Shown here: positions 34,852 to 41,080 of the stretch, in pieces
How positions within the stretch are numbered: the stretch's first letter is position 1
Layout: the number at the start of each line of letters is the position of its first letter
DNA from: a bacterium
GTDB taxonomy: Bacteria; Patescibacteriota; Saccharimonadia; Saccharimonadales; JAGQNK01
Length of the DNA stretch: 41,551 nt
NCBI GenBank assembly: GCA_029557815.1
Contig: JAKQHX010000038.1
Location: 1 to 41,551 of the forward strand
Reading direction: 5' to 3'
Position numbers and translations under genes: made by a program
The notes under the pieces: model-generated
Told to the model about the DNA's origin: nothing
Databases searched by the model: none
The model's input: only the letters and a program-made list of their open reading frames with translations

Positions 34852-34925
34852 TAGCTTGACCAATTGGATTAAAGCTGCAAAAATAGACTTTAGGTTTTCT
34901 AAAAACAAAAAATCAAAAATAAAAA

Positions 34926-35333
34926 ATGGCACGGTTACCGAAAGAAGGACAGGATATAGGTCAATGGGGTGGTATCCTCAATGACTTTTTGCGCGTCGGG
35001 CATAACGAGGACGGTACGCTCAAGTTGCCAGAGATTCCAGACGCTACCCCTGATGCTACTTCAGAGATAAAAGGGAAGCTCAGGCTCCATGGTGATTTGG
35101 GGGGTACGGCAGACGACCCTCTTGTGACCTCAACGTCCCTTCTGGCGCCTTTACCACTCAACCAAGGTGGCACGGGCGAAAGCACAGCGCCAGCAGCGCT
35201 TCAGGCGTTACTGCCTGATCAGGCGAGCCATAGCGGGCATGTTCTGACGAGTGATGGCACCTCCAGCTCTTGGCAGCCTGTGCCACAGCCAAACTTTGAT
35301 GACATCCACGCTATGATTTGGATGGAAGTCTAA
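34926..35333 (+). CDS. Phage tail-fibre-like protein
   Basis: A 135-residue protein. The N-terminus MARLPKEGQDIGQWGGILNDF follows a motif common at the start of fibre proteins. The middle LPLNQGGTGESTAPAALQALLP and HVLTSDGTSSSWQP are textbook tail-fibre/collar segments seen in phage genes. It ends the run of six genes and its stop overlaps the opposite gene by 3 bases. An A-rich leader of about 70 bases precedes it. No head, sheath or tape-measure genes are nearby. Confidence 0.75.
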   Translation: MARLPKEGQDIGQWGGILNDFLRVGHNEDGTLKLPEIPDATPDATSEIKGKLRLHGDLGGTADDPLVTSTSLLAPLPLNQGGTGESTAPAALQALLPDQASHSGHVLTSDGTSSSWQPVPQPNFDDIHAMIWMEV

Positions 35334-36217
35334 CCAGTAGTCTTATAGTCAGTCAGCTTGTATGAGATAGGCTCGATAACAATCACTTCATACTCTCCTG
35401 CCGGAAGGTGGAGAATCGGGGCCAGCTGTGCATGTCCGTCCTGAAAACGGGGGCGCAAGATTGTCTCGTACATATGCTTCGTAATACTTGTATCGGTTTC
35501 GACGTGAGCAATTCCGTCGAGTTGCATCGTCTGCATGCGGTTAGCATCTGTAACTGTAAAAGCTACATACGGATACCTATCAATGTCCTTGGCTTTTGTT
35601 GTTTGATCCTTCGTGACGACGTATATGAAGCTGTTTTTGTCACTTGCATAGTATACGGTTGCACCATGCGGCTTGCCTTCTTCGCCGACGGTCGAAAGCG
35701 TTGCGATTTCATGTGTCGCCAGAAACGCCTTTGCTTCTTTTGTTAGCTGGGAAGTACTTGGCTGAGGAGCTGGCGGGGTAGGGTCGGGTAGTGAGAGTTC
35801 TTTTGGCGCCAGAGATTGTTCCGTTTCGATTTGACGCGCTTCGATATACTTCACAAATCGTTTTGCACAGGTGCTATTTACAAATCGTAACTTGAAATTG
35901 CCAAGCCTCGTATGTAGTACGATGCCGGCAAATCTCCCCTGGTAGTTGTAGCTTACGCCACTCACCACGTCGTATGTAAGTTCATCTGTTTTATGGAAAA
36001 GTACTTTGTGGTCCAGGTAAAGAACCCGTCTGTCAGTAGCGACAATCATCGCAGAATCACGTTCGGTCAAACCATACGCAATACCATGTATATGTTCGTC
36101 TTCGTGGATTATCTTTGGCAAGTGGGCTGCTTCGCGCTTCAGGAGCCCATACCTGGTAATTCCCGCCGCTACTAGTTCGTCATGGATTCTCTGGGAGTGT
36201 CTATCGTTCACCTTCAT
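35330..36217 (-). CDS. Fusion of a PH-like domain and an FMN-binding split-barrel domain
   Basis: A 295-residue cytoplasmic protein. Residues ~20-135 look like a bacterial PH-like (YokE-type) domain, with ATDRRVLYLDHK and VSGVSYNYQGRFAGIVLHT. A proline-rich linker (~145-160) leads to a pyridoxamine-phosphate-oxidase-like split barrel (~165-290): FLATHEIATLSTVGEEGKPH, VYYASDKNSFIYVVTKDQ and YPYVAFTVTD. The barrel family binds FMN, F420 or haem; which one is used here is open. The ATG at 36217 follows a TATAAT by 6 bases, so the mRNA is probably leaderless. Confidence 0.75.
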   Translation of the reverse strand: MKVNDRHSQRIHDELVAAGITRYGLLKREAAHLPKIIHEDEHIHGIAYGLTERDSAMIVATDRRVLYLDHKVLFHKTDELTYDVVSGVSYNYQGRFAGIVLHTRLGNFKLRFVNSTCAKRFVKYIEARQIETEQSLAPKELSLPDPTPPAPQPSTSQLTKEAKAFLATHEIATLSTVGEEGKPHGATVYYASDKNSFIYVVTKDQTTKAKDIDRYPYVAFTVTDANRMQTMQLDGIAHVETDTSITKHMYETILRPRFQDGHAQLAPILHLPAGEYEVIVIEPISYKLTDYKTTG

Positions 36218-36223
36218 ACTGTG

Positions 36224-36229
36224 ATTATA
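36224..36229 (-). promoter_or_regulatory. -10 box of the PH/split-barrel gene, leaderless type
   Basis: A perfect TATAAT on the minus strand, 6 bases before the ATG at 36217. Confidence 0.7.
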
Positions 36230-36310
36230 GCAATAATCAGATATTCATTTGCTAGAGATATGTGCTCTTGCTCTTTCTGGCGCTTTTTAAGCCTGGTGTA
36301 AATCCCTCAA

Positions 36311-36340
36311 AATAAAAAAATCGGCAGAAATGCCGATTTT
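36311..36340 (-). terminator. Intrinsic terminator of tRNA-Gln
   Basis: AAAATCGGCA and TGCCGATTTT (36317-36326 and 36331-36340) form a 10-bp perfect stem with a 4-base loop. On the minus strand it ends in a run of T residues (complement of 36314-36320), placing it correctly 60 bases after the tRNA. Confidence 0.88.
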
Positions 36341-36400
36341 ACTTTACGTCTACCGGACTAAGCAGACGTGAACCATTAACGTCTCATGTAATGAAATTCC

Positions 36401-36475
36401 TGGCTAGGGTGGAGGGATTCGAACCCCCGAATGACGGGACCAGAACCCGTTGCCTTACCACTTGGCGACACCCTA
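36401..36475 (-). tRNA. tRNA-Gln (anticodon CUG), CCA encoded
   Basis: A complete cloverleaf on the minus strand. The 7-bp acceptor stem TAGGGTG/CACCCTA is followed by a discriminator G and an encoded CCA. The D arm is GCC...GGC, the anticodon stem ACGGG/CCCGT with loop TTCTGGT, and the T arm contains GGTTCGAATCC. The anticodon CTG reads CAG glutamine codons. The sequence closely follows known bacterial tRNA-Gln. A TATAAT lies about 50 bases upstream on the same strand, and an intrinsic terminator follows. Confidence 0.96.
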
Positions 36476-36563
36476 CTATTCCGGTTGTTGGATATCTGAC
36501 AGTCGTCAGACAACTTCGGTGATTATACTAAAGTTGCTAACAAATTTCCAGAAAGAGGTTGGT

Positions 36564-36794
36564 ATGGCAAAGAATTCTACCGTCAGTGATATTGAAAAAC
36601 AGCGAAGCTACGAGCTGTGGGAGCTTACTATCGAGGAACTGACAGGGCACAATATAGAAACTCAAGGCCGCGAAGAGGTCAACAAGCTACTTAAGGAAGG
36701 CTGGATATTGTTGCATATGTATACGCTAAAGTACCGCGAAGACGACACCTGGCGAGAGCGACCGATGGCAATACTCGGAAAGCCAAAAAAGTAG
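36564..36794 (+). CDS. Small hypothetical protein (76 aa)
   Basis: A 76-residue, charged protein. The second half (GREEVNKLLKEGWILLHMYTLKY, split as EEVNKLLKEGW and ILLHMYTLKY) resembles the short DUF4177/DUF1737-type fold, in which a helix is followed by a beta hairpin, but the match is weak. The ATG at 36564 is selected with an AGAGG 5 bases upstream. A longer frame reaching back through the tRNA is rejected. Confidence 0.6.
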   Translation: MAKNSTVSDIEKQRSYELWELTIEELTGHNIETQGREEVNKLLKEGWILLHMYTLKYREDDTWRERPMAILGKPKK

Positions 36795-36796
36795 CC

Positions 36797-36824
36797 TTGC
36801 ATTATACGTGAACCGCGTGATAAT
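36797..36824 (+). promoter_or_regulatory. Candidate promoter for the SAM riboswitch-metK transcript
   Basis: TTGCAT (36797-36802), a 16-base spacer and GATAAT (36819-36824). An alternative, TTGAAT with TATAAA (36826-36855), would start transcription inside the first riboswitch helix, so the upstream one is preferred. Confidence 0.4.
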
Positions 36825-36853
36825 CTTGAATGGCTTAACAATTTAAAGATATA

Positions 36854-37051
36854 AAGAGTGCGGCGAGAGAACTAGCTCTACGACCCGCCAGCAACCTGTC
36901 TTAACTTTGCAGCTCGGGAAGAGCAACCGGACAAAATGTATTCCATTTTGCTCGCGTGATGAGAAACCCTGAAAGGGTGTCTCATAAGGCGAAGCCGCGG
37001 ATAAGGTGCTTCATCTAGTCCCGTCAGGCGGGAAAGATATCGCATACTCTT
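36854..37051 (+). ncRNA. SAM-I-clan riboswitch with an enlarged P3 region
   Basis: The order of conserved elements matches SAM-I. The 5' side of P1 (AAGAGT, 36854-36859) pairs with ACTCTT (37046-37051). Next are the GGCGAGAGA region, GCAACC (36891-36896), AAGGTGCT (37003-37010), a P4 hairpin (TCCCG/CGGGA, 37019-37033) and AGATAT (37035-37040). Unlike typical SAM-I aptamers, about 106 bases separate GCAACC from AAGGTGCT; two extra hairpins fill this space (AAAATG/CATTTT near 36933-36949 and ATGAGA/TCTCAT at 36959-36985). It lies directly upstream of metK, as expected. Whether it is SAM-I or a SAM-I/IV variant cannot be settled by eye. Confidence 0.85.
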
Positions 37052-37054
37052 GCA

Positions 37055-37090
37055 ATCCTTTCCCAACGTATTCGGGGGAAGGATATTTTT
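37055..37090 (+). promoter_or_regulatory. Expression platform: hairpin covering the metK ribosome binding site
   Basis: ATCCTTTCCC (37055-37064) pairs with GGGGAAGGAT (37075-37084), a 10-bp stem with one G-T pair, followed by ATTTTT and the metK ATG at 37091. The 3' arm GGGGGAAGG is also the ribosome binding site. The hairpin could thus hide it, end transcription at the T-run, or both. Confidence 0.7.
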
Positions 37091-38212
37091 ATGTCAAGAA
37101 ATAAAAAACTCTGGCTGTTCACGAGCGAGTCAGTGTGCGCCGGTCATCCCGACAAGATATGTGACGCAATCAGTGATGTAATCCTGGATGCCGCATTGGC
37201 GCAGGATCCACACGCCCGGACCGGTATCGAAACGGTAGCTGGAGCGAATCAGATTTGCCTCTTTGGCGAAATCAAAACTACGGCGAAGTTGGACTACGAG
37301 GCTATTGCTCGGGCAAAGGTAGCGGAGTTGGGATATACCAACCCGGCATGGGGTTTTTCCCAGGAATCGAGCTTTAGTAACAATCTTCATGAACAATCGC
37401 CCGAAATAGCTCTTGGGGTGGACCAAGACGGCGCGGGCGACCAGGGAATGATGTTCGGCTACGCCTGCGATGAAACGCCAGAACTAGTACCGCTGCCTAT
37501 CACGCTTGCTCATGCTATTACACGCAGGATTGACGAAGCCCGCCAACAGGCTGAACTCAAATGGCTCCGACCTGACGGCAAGGCCCAGGTGACGGTACGT
37601 TACGAAGGTGACAAGCCGGTTGGTATAGAAAAGCTCGTGGCGGCTGTGGCGCACGACGAAAAAGCCAGCCCACGGCGTGTGCGGGCAGATGTTATTGAGC
37701 ATATCTTTGCACCAGTCCTGGAGGAGTACGGCTTTTTGCTGCCGCCCGAGGAGGATATTGTGGTGAACGGCACCGGCTTGTGGCATATTCCGGGGCCGGA
37801 AAGCGATGCCGGCCTGACGGGACGGAAAATCGTGGTTGATACGTACGGCGGTTATGCTCGGGTAGGTGGAGGTGCCTTCAGTGGTAAAGACCCGAGCAAG
37901 GTCGACCGTTCTGGTGCGTATGCTGCACGTTACATTGCCAAGAATATCGTAGCGGCAGGGTTAGCGACCAAATGTGAGGTCGGGCTGGCATATGTGATCG
38001 GTAAGCCGCAGCCGCTCATGCAGACGATTGAAACATTTGGGACGGCGACCGTGGGTGACGGCGAACTTTACGCCTACAAAGACAGGCTCATTGACACGTC
38101 CGTGAAGGGCGTCATAGACGCGTTGGATTTGGCCCGGCCAATTTACAGCCAAACCAGCGCCTACGGCCACTTTGGCAAAACCGGCCTGCCGTGGGAGGAA
38201 GTGGTATCGTGA
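37091..38212 (+). CDS. metK: S-adenosylmethionine synthetase
   Basis: A 373-residue enzyme making S-adenosylmethionine from methionine and ATP. The ATP-binding GHPDKICDAISD is at residues 18-29, GAGDQGMMFGYA near 117-128, and the P-loop-like GGGAFSGKDPSKVDRS near 257-272. The C-terminal third ends GHFGKTGLPWE. The length is close to the family norm of ~380-400. It follows a SAM riboswitch and its last bases overlap the start of the MetA-like gene (GTGA), so the pair is one feedback-controlled operon. Confidence 0.98.
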   Translation: MSRNKKLWLFTSESVCAGHPDKICDAISDVILDAALAQDPHARTGIETVAGANQICLFGEIKTTAKLDYEAIARAKVAELGYTNPAWGFSQESSFSNNLHEQSPEIALGVDQDGAGDQGMMFGYACDETPELVPLPITLAHAITRRIDEARQQAELKWLRPDGKAQVTVRYEGDKPVGIEKLVAAVAHDEKASPRRVRADVIEHIFAPVLEEYGFLLPPEEDIVVNGTGLWHIPGPESDAGLTGRKIVVDTYGGYARVGGGAFSGKDPSKVDRSGAYAARYIAKNIVAAGLATKCEVGLAYVIGKPQPLMQTIETFGTATVGDGELYAYKDRLIDTSVKGVIDALDLARPIYSQTSAYGHFGKTGLPWEEVVS

Positions 38213-39069
38213 GCGAAACGCTTGCCATTGATCGCCCGCGCCTCGGCCTGCTAAACCTCATGTCTTCTCCGGTTTTCGTCAAAACCGAACACCAATGGCG
38301 TGACGGCTTTCGTGGTCTGGCGGATGTCGTGCCGGTGCGGTTTGACGAAGACCCTCGCCACCACAACGGATCGTCGCAGTGTTTGCAGGGCTATGCGCCA
38401 ATCAGCGAGGTTGCGGATGGGCTTGACGGACTCATCGTGACGGGCGCCAACCTGGAGCGTCAGCCAGACGGTTCGCCGTTTCCATTTACGGACATACGTT
38501 ACATAGGCCAGTTGCGTGATGTGGTTGACTGGGCAGAAAGCCAGACCCGTCTTACGGTATATTCATGCCTGGCCAGTCATATTGCACTTGATCATTTATT
38601 TGGTATCAAGCGGGATATCCTGCCTCAAAAGGTGTTTGGTGTTTTTTGCCATGAAGCCGTTGATGCACCCCTGACTAGGGGTCTGGAGTGGCCACTGCAA
38701 TCACCTCACTCCAGATGGGGAAATGTACCGGCTAAGCTACTTCGTGATGCGGGTGTAGAGGTGCTAGCCGAAGGTTTTGAGCCGGGCTGGCTTCTAGCCG
38801 AGCGGCAGCGCTCGACGGGTACGACAGTCTTCCTGCAGGGACATCCCGAATACGAACGCGACGACTTGGCGGCTGAATATCGGCGCGACCGGGTTCATGG
38901 CCAAGCGGTGCCGCACAAGTACTATCCCCAGGACGACCCGTCCCGTGTGCCTGCTTATGCGTGGCATCGTACGACAACACAGCTTTTTCGTAATTTGACG
39001 GCGTGTATTACAGCAAACTCGACCCGGCCAGTTCCACCGTCTGACTTAGTGCGGAAGGCTACGGCTTGA
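38209..39069 (+). CDS. Homoserine O-acyltransferase (MetA-like)
   Basis: A 286-residue protein of the class-I amidotransferase-like homoserine acyltransferase family, which activates homoserine for methionine synthesis. The family landmarks are LIVTGANLERQPDGSPFPFTDI, split as LIVTGANLERQ and PFPFTDI; the catalytic Cys in TVYSCLASHIALDHLFGI; VFGVFCHEA; and His-Glu in FLQGHPEYERDD. Whether it uses succinyl- or acetyl-CoA depends on a few residues that I do not assign, so no metA symbol is given. GTG 38209 is chosen because it overlaps the metK stop, with a GGGAGGAAG ribosome binding site inside metK. Confidence 0.85.
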   Translation: MSETLAIDRPRLGLLNLMSSPVFVKTEHQWRDGFRGLADVVPVRFDEDPRHHNGSSQCLQGYAPISEVADGLDGLIVTGANLERQPDGSPFPFTDIRYIGQLRDVVDWAESQTRLTVYSCLASHIALDHLFGIKRDILPQKVFGVFCHEAVDAPLTRGLEWPLQSPHSRWGNVPAKLLRDAGVEVLAEGFEPGWLLAERQRSTGTTVFLQGHPEYERDDLAAEYRRDRVHGQAVPHKYYPQDDPSRVPAYAWHRTTTQLFRNLTACITANSTRPVPPSDLVRKATA

Positions 39070-39421
39070 ACCGCCGAGTAACCTGTTCGATGTCAACGTG
39101 ATACTTATCAACCAGGACAGCGGTCGCCGCATACGAAAGTATCAGCAGACCGACGGTTACCTTGACTGCCGTGTCGGTTGAGAGGTCGAGCAGGCTATAA
39201 AAGCCGTACAACAAGCCGACGACAATCAGAAAGAGTATGGTCGAGAGTGCATATGACTTGGCACGGGTGTCGATTTTGAAGGGCAGCTCCTTGAATGGTT
39301 TTTTGTCCATATACGCAACGAGTCGCGCGACTTTTTCCCGGATACCTTTTACTTCGATGACGTTATGGAGTAGCTCGTTAGTGGCAAGTGCGAGCATAAG
39401 TGTGACAAGTGACCGTTCCAT
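39059..39421 (-). CDS. Membrane protein with two C-terminal spans
   Basis: A 120-residue protein. The N-terminal half is soluble and helical (GIREKVARLVAYMDKKPFK). Two closely spaced spans follow near residues 57-75 (ALSTILFLIVVGLLYGFYSLL) and 86-105 (VKVTVGLLILSYAATAVLV). GGAGA precedes the ATG. Its end overlaps the end of the MetA-like gene by 11 bases. No family recognised. Confidence 0.6.
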   Translation of the reverse strand: MERSLVTLMLALATNELLHNVIEVKGIREKVARLVAYMDKKPFKELPFKIDTRAKSYALSTILFLIVVGLLYGFYSLLDLSTDTAVKVTVGLLILSYAATAVLVDKYHVDIEQVTRRFKP

Positions 39422-39447
39422 ATAATTCTCCTCGTTATATTGATAGC

Positions 39448-40626
39448 TTACTTGAAGAAATCTTCGCCGGCCAGTTCCGGAGGCAAAAATCCCTGCGGAT
39501 GCTTAAAGCCCGCTTCCCATTTGGTGCCTTTTTGATAGCCAAGGTCTTTCATGAGCTTGGTGGGTGCGTTGCGTAGGTGTAGTGGTACGGGTAGGTCAGG
39601 GTATTCGCGGGCAGCAGTCAGGGCGCCATTCATGGCATCGGGGATGACCCGGGACTTGTCTGTTTTGGCTAGTACGGTCGCGCAGTGAAATAGACTGTAC
39701 TGACACTCCGGCATACCGATACGTTCAACCGCCATAAAGGTCGAGATCGCCAGGTTGAGTGCGGCTGGTGCGGCAATACCCACATCTTCGCTCGCAAATA
39801 CTACCATCCTTCGGGCGATGAACTTCGGGTCTTCACCGGCTTGGATCATCCGGGCCAGATAATATAAGGTTGCATTCGGATCGCTGCCACGCATGCTCTT
39901 GATAAACGCACTGATGATGTTGTAGTGCTGTTCGCCCGCCTTATCATAGCCGGGCACACGTTTCTGGGCGGCTGTTTTGATAATTTCCGGAGTAATGGAC
40001 CCTTTGGCTAGCTGTTTGGCCAATTCCAGGTTGCCAAGCGCAACCCGGGCATCGCCGCCGGAAAGCTCCGCTAGCAGGTCAATACTTTTGGCGGGCAGTA
40101 CCTTGGCGGTGAGTTTCTCTATCTTGGCTGCTTTTTTGAGAATCTGGATGATATCCTTTTTGCTGAGTGGCTCTAGTACTAAAACCCGACTGCGGCTAAG
40201 GAGCGGAGTAATGACTTCGAAACTGGGGTTTTCGGTAGTTGCGCCAATGAGTATGATGGTGCCATCTTCTACGTGAGGCAAAAAAGCATCTTGCTGGGCT
40301 TTATTAAACCGGTGGATCTCATCTACGAACAGAATTGTCTGCATGCCAAGTCGTTGGTTGGCTTCGGCGAGTGACACGACTTTTACGACATCGGCTTTAC
40401 CGGCGGTGACGGCACTGAGTTCTACGAATTCGGCTCCGGTTTCTTTGGCGATAATCCGCGCCAGGGTTGTCTTGCCAGAGCCGGGCGGCCCCCAGAGTAT
40501 GAGGCTTGTTGGTTGCTTTTGCTCAATGATTTCACGAATGATTTTGCCGGACGCGACTAGATGCTCTTGGCCGATTACATCGGCAAGCTTTTCGGGTCTC
40601 ATCTTTTCAGCGAGCGGTTGCATCAC
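39448..40626 (-). CDS. rarA: AAA+ replication-associated recombination protein RarA (MgsA)
   Basis: A 392-residue ATPase of the clamp-loader-related RarA/MgsA/WRNIP1 family, which acts at stalled replication forks. It begins with QPLAEKMRPEKLADVIGQEHL. Walker A is GPPGSGKTT (about residues 46-54), Walker B ILFVDEIHRF, sensor 1 IGATTENPSF and the arginine-finger region LLSRSRVL. The C-terminal RarA-specific helices include KSMRGSDPNATLYYLARM. The start is GTG 40626 or ATG 40623; TATACT is 7 or 10 bases upstream, so the transcript is leaderless or has a 3-base leader. Confidence 0.96.
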   Translation of the reverse strand: MMQPLAEKMRPEKLADVIGQEHLVASGKIIREIIEQKQPTSLILWGPPGSGKTTLARIIAKETGAEFVELSAVTAGKADVVKVVSLAEANQRLGMQTILFVDEIHRFNKAQQDAFLPHVEDGTIILIGATTENPSFEVITPLLSRSRVLVLEPLSKKDIIQILKKAAKIEKLTAKVLPAKSIDLLAELSGGDARVALGNLELAKQLAKGSITPEIIKTAAQKRVPGYDKAGEQHYNIISAFIKSMRGSDPNATLYYLARMIQAGEDPKFIARRMVVFASEDVGIAAPAALNLAISTFMAVERIGMPECQYSLFHCATVLAKTDKSRVIPDAMNGALTAAREYPDLPVPLHLRNAPTKLMKDLGYQKGTKWEAGFKHPQGFLPPELAGEDFFK

Positions 40627-40633
40627 AGTCCTT

Positions 40634-40639
40634 AGTATA
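40634..40639 (-). promoter_or_regulatory. -10 box of rarA, leaderless type
   Basis: TATACT on the minus strand, 7 bases before GTG 40626. As at leuS, a GTG-ATG pair follows the box. Confidence 0.6.
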
Positions 40640-40673
40640 CGCGTGTGTGATTACGATTCCAGATGATATCTTG

Positions 40674-40679
40674 TATAAT
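40674..40679 (+). promoter_or_regulatory. -10 box of the zincin gene, leaderless type
   Basis: A perfect TATAAT, 7 bases before the ATG at 40687. Confidence 0.72.
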
Positions 40680-40686
40680 AGTTTAC

Positions 40687-41058
40687 ATGTTAAGCATTAG
40701 CGATGAAGAGTTTGAGAAACTAATTAGTGAACAACTTGATACTTTGCCGGAAAAGTACGTCAAAGGGCTCAACAACGTCCTCATCACTTTTGAAGACGAA
40801 CCAACCCTCGAGCAGCGCGATGAACTGAAGCTTCACTGCAACCAAACGCTTTTCGGCTTGTATCAAGGTATCCCGCGTACGCAGCGCAGCAACGGCTACA
40901 ATATGATTGTGCCTGACAAAATTACGATTTTTAAGAACCCGATCCTCTACTATGTCCATGATGTGGCCTCGCTGAAAGAACAGATTCGGCATACATTATG
41001 GCACGAAATTGCCCACCACTACGGGTTGGATCATGAACGTATCCATGCTCTTGAGTAG
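40687..41058 (+). CDS. Zincin-type metallopeptidase-like protein (MMP family, PF06262-like)
   Basis: A 123-residue protein. The C-terminal motif HEIAHHYGLDHERI is a complete extended zinc-protease signature (HExxHxxGxxH) at about residues 107-120. The N-terminal half (ISDEEFEKLISEQLDTLPE, then NVLITFEDEPT) matches the small bacterial zincins annotated as acetylglutamate-kinase-neighbour or MMP type-1. Substrate unknown; it has no signal peptide, so it acts in the cytoplasm. The start is decided by the TATAAT seven bases upstream. Confidence 0.85.
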   Translation: MLSISDEEFEKLISEQLDTLPEKYVKGLNNVLITFEDEPTLEQRDELKLHCNQTLFGLYQGIPRTQRSNGYNMIVPDKITIFKNPILYYVHDVASLKEQIRHTLWHEIAHHYGLDHERIHALE

Positions 41059-41068
41059 ACCGGTCGAC

Positions 41069-41074
41069 TATACT
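41069..41074 (+). promoter_or_regulatory. -10 box of pcm, leaderless type
   Basis: TATACT, 6 bases before the ATG at 41081, in the 22-base gap after the zincin gene. Confidence 0.62.
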
Positions 41075-41080
41075 GGTAGT

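Noticed and set aside
29925-35333. Complete prophage, tailocin or extracellular contractile injection system
   Set aside because: Only fibre-like genes are present. No sheath, tube, baseplate, tape measure, integrase or attachment repeats are visible in the window, so I claim only a fibre-like module.
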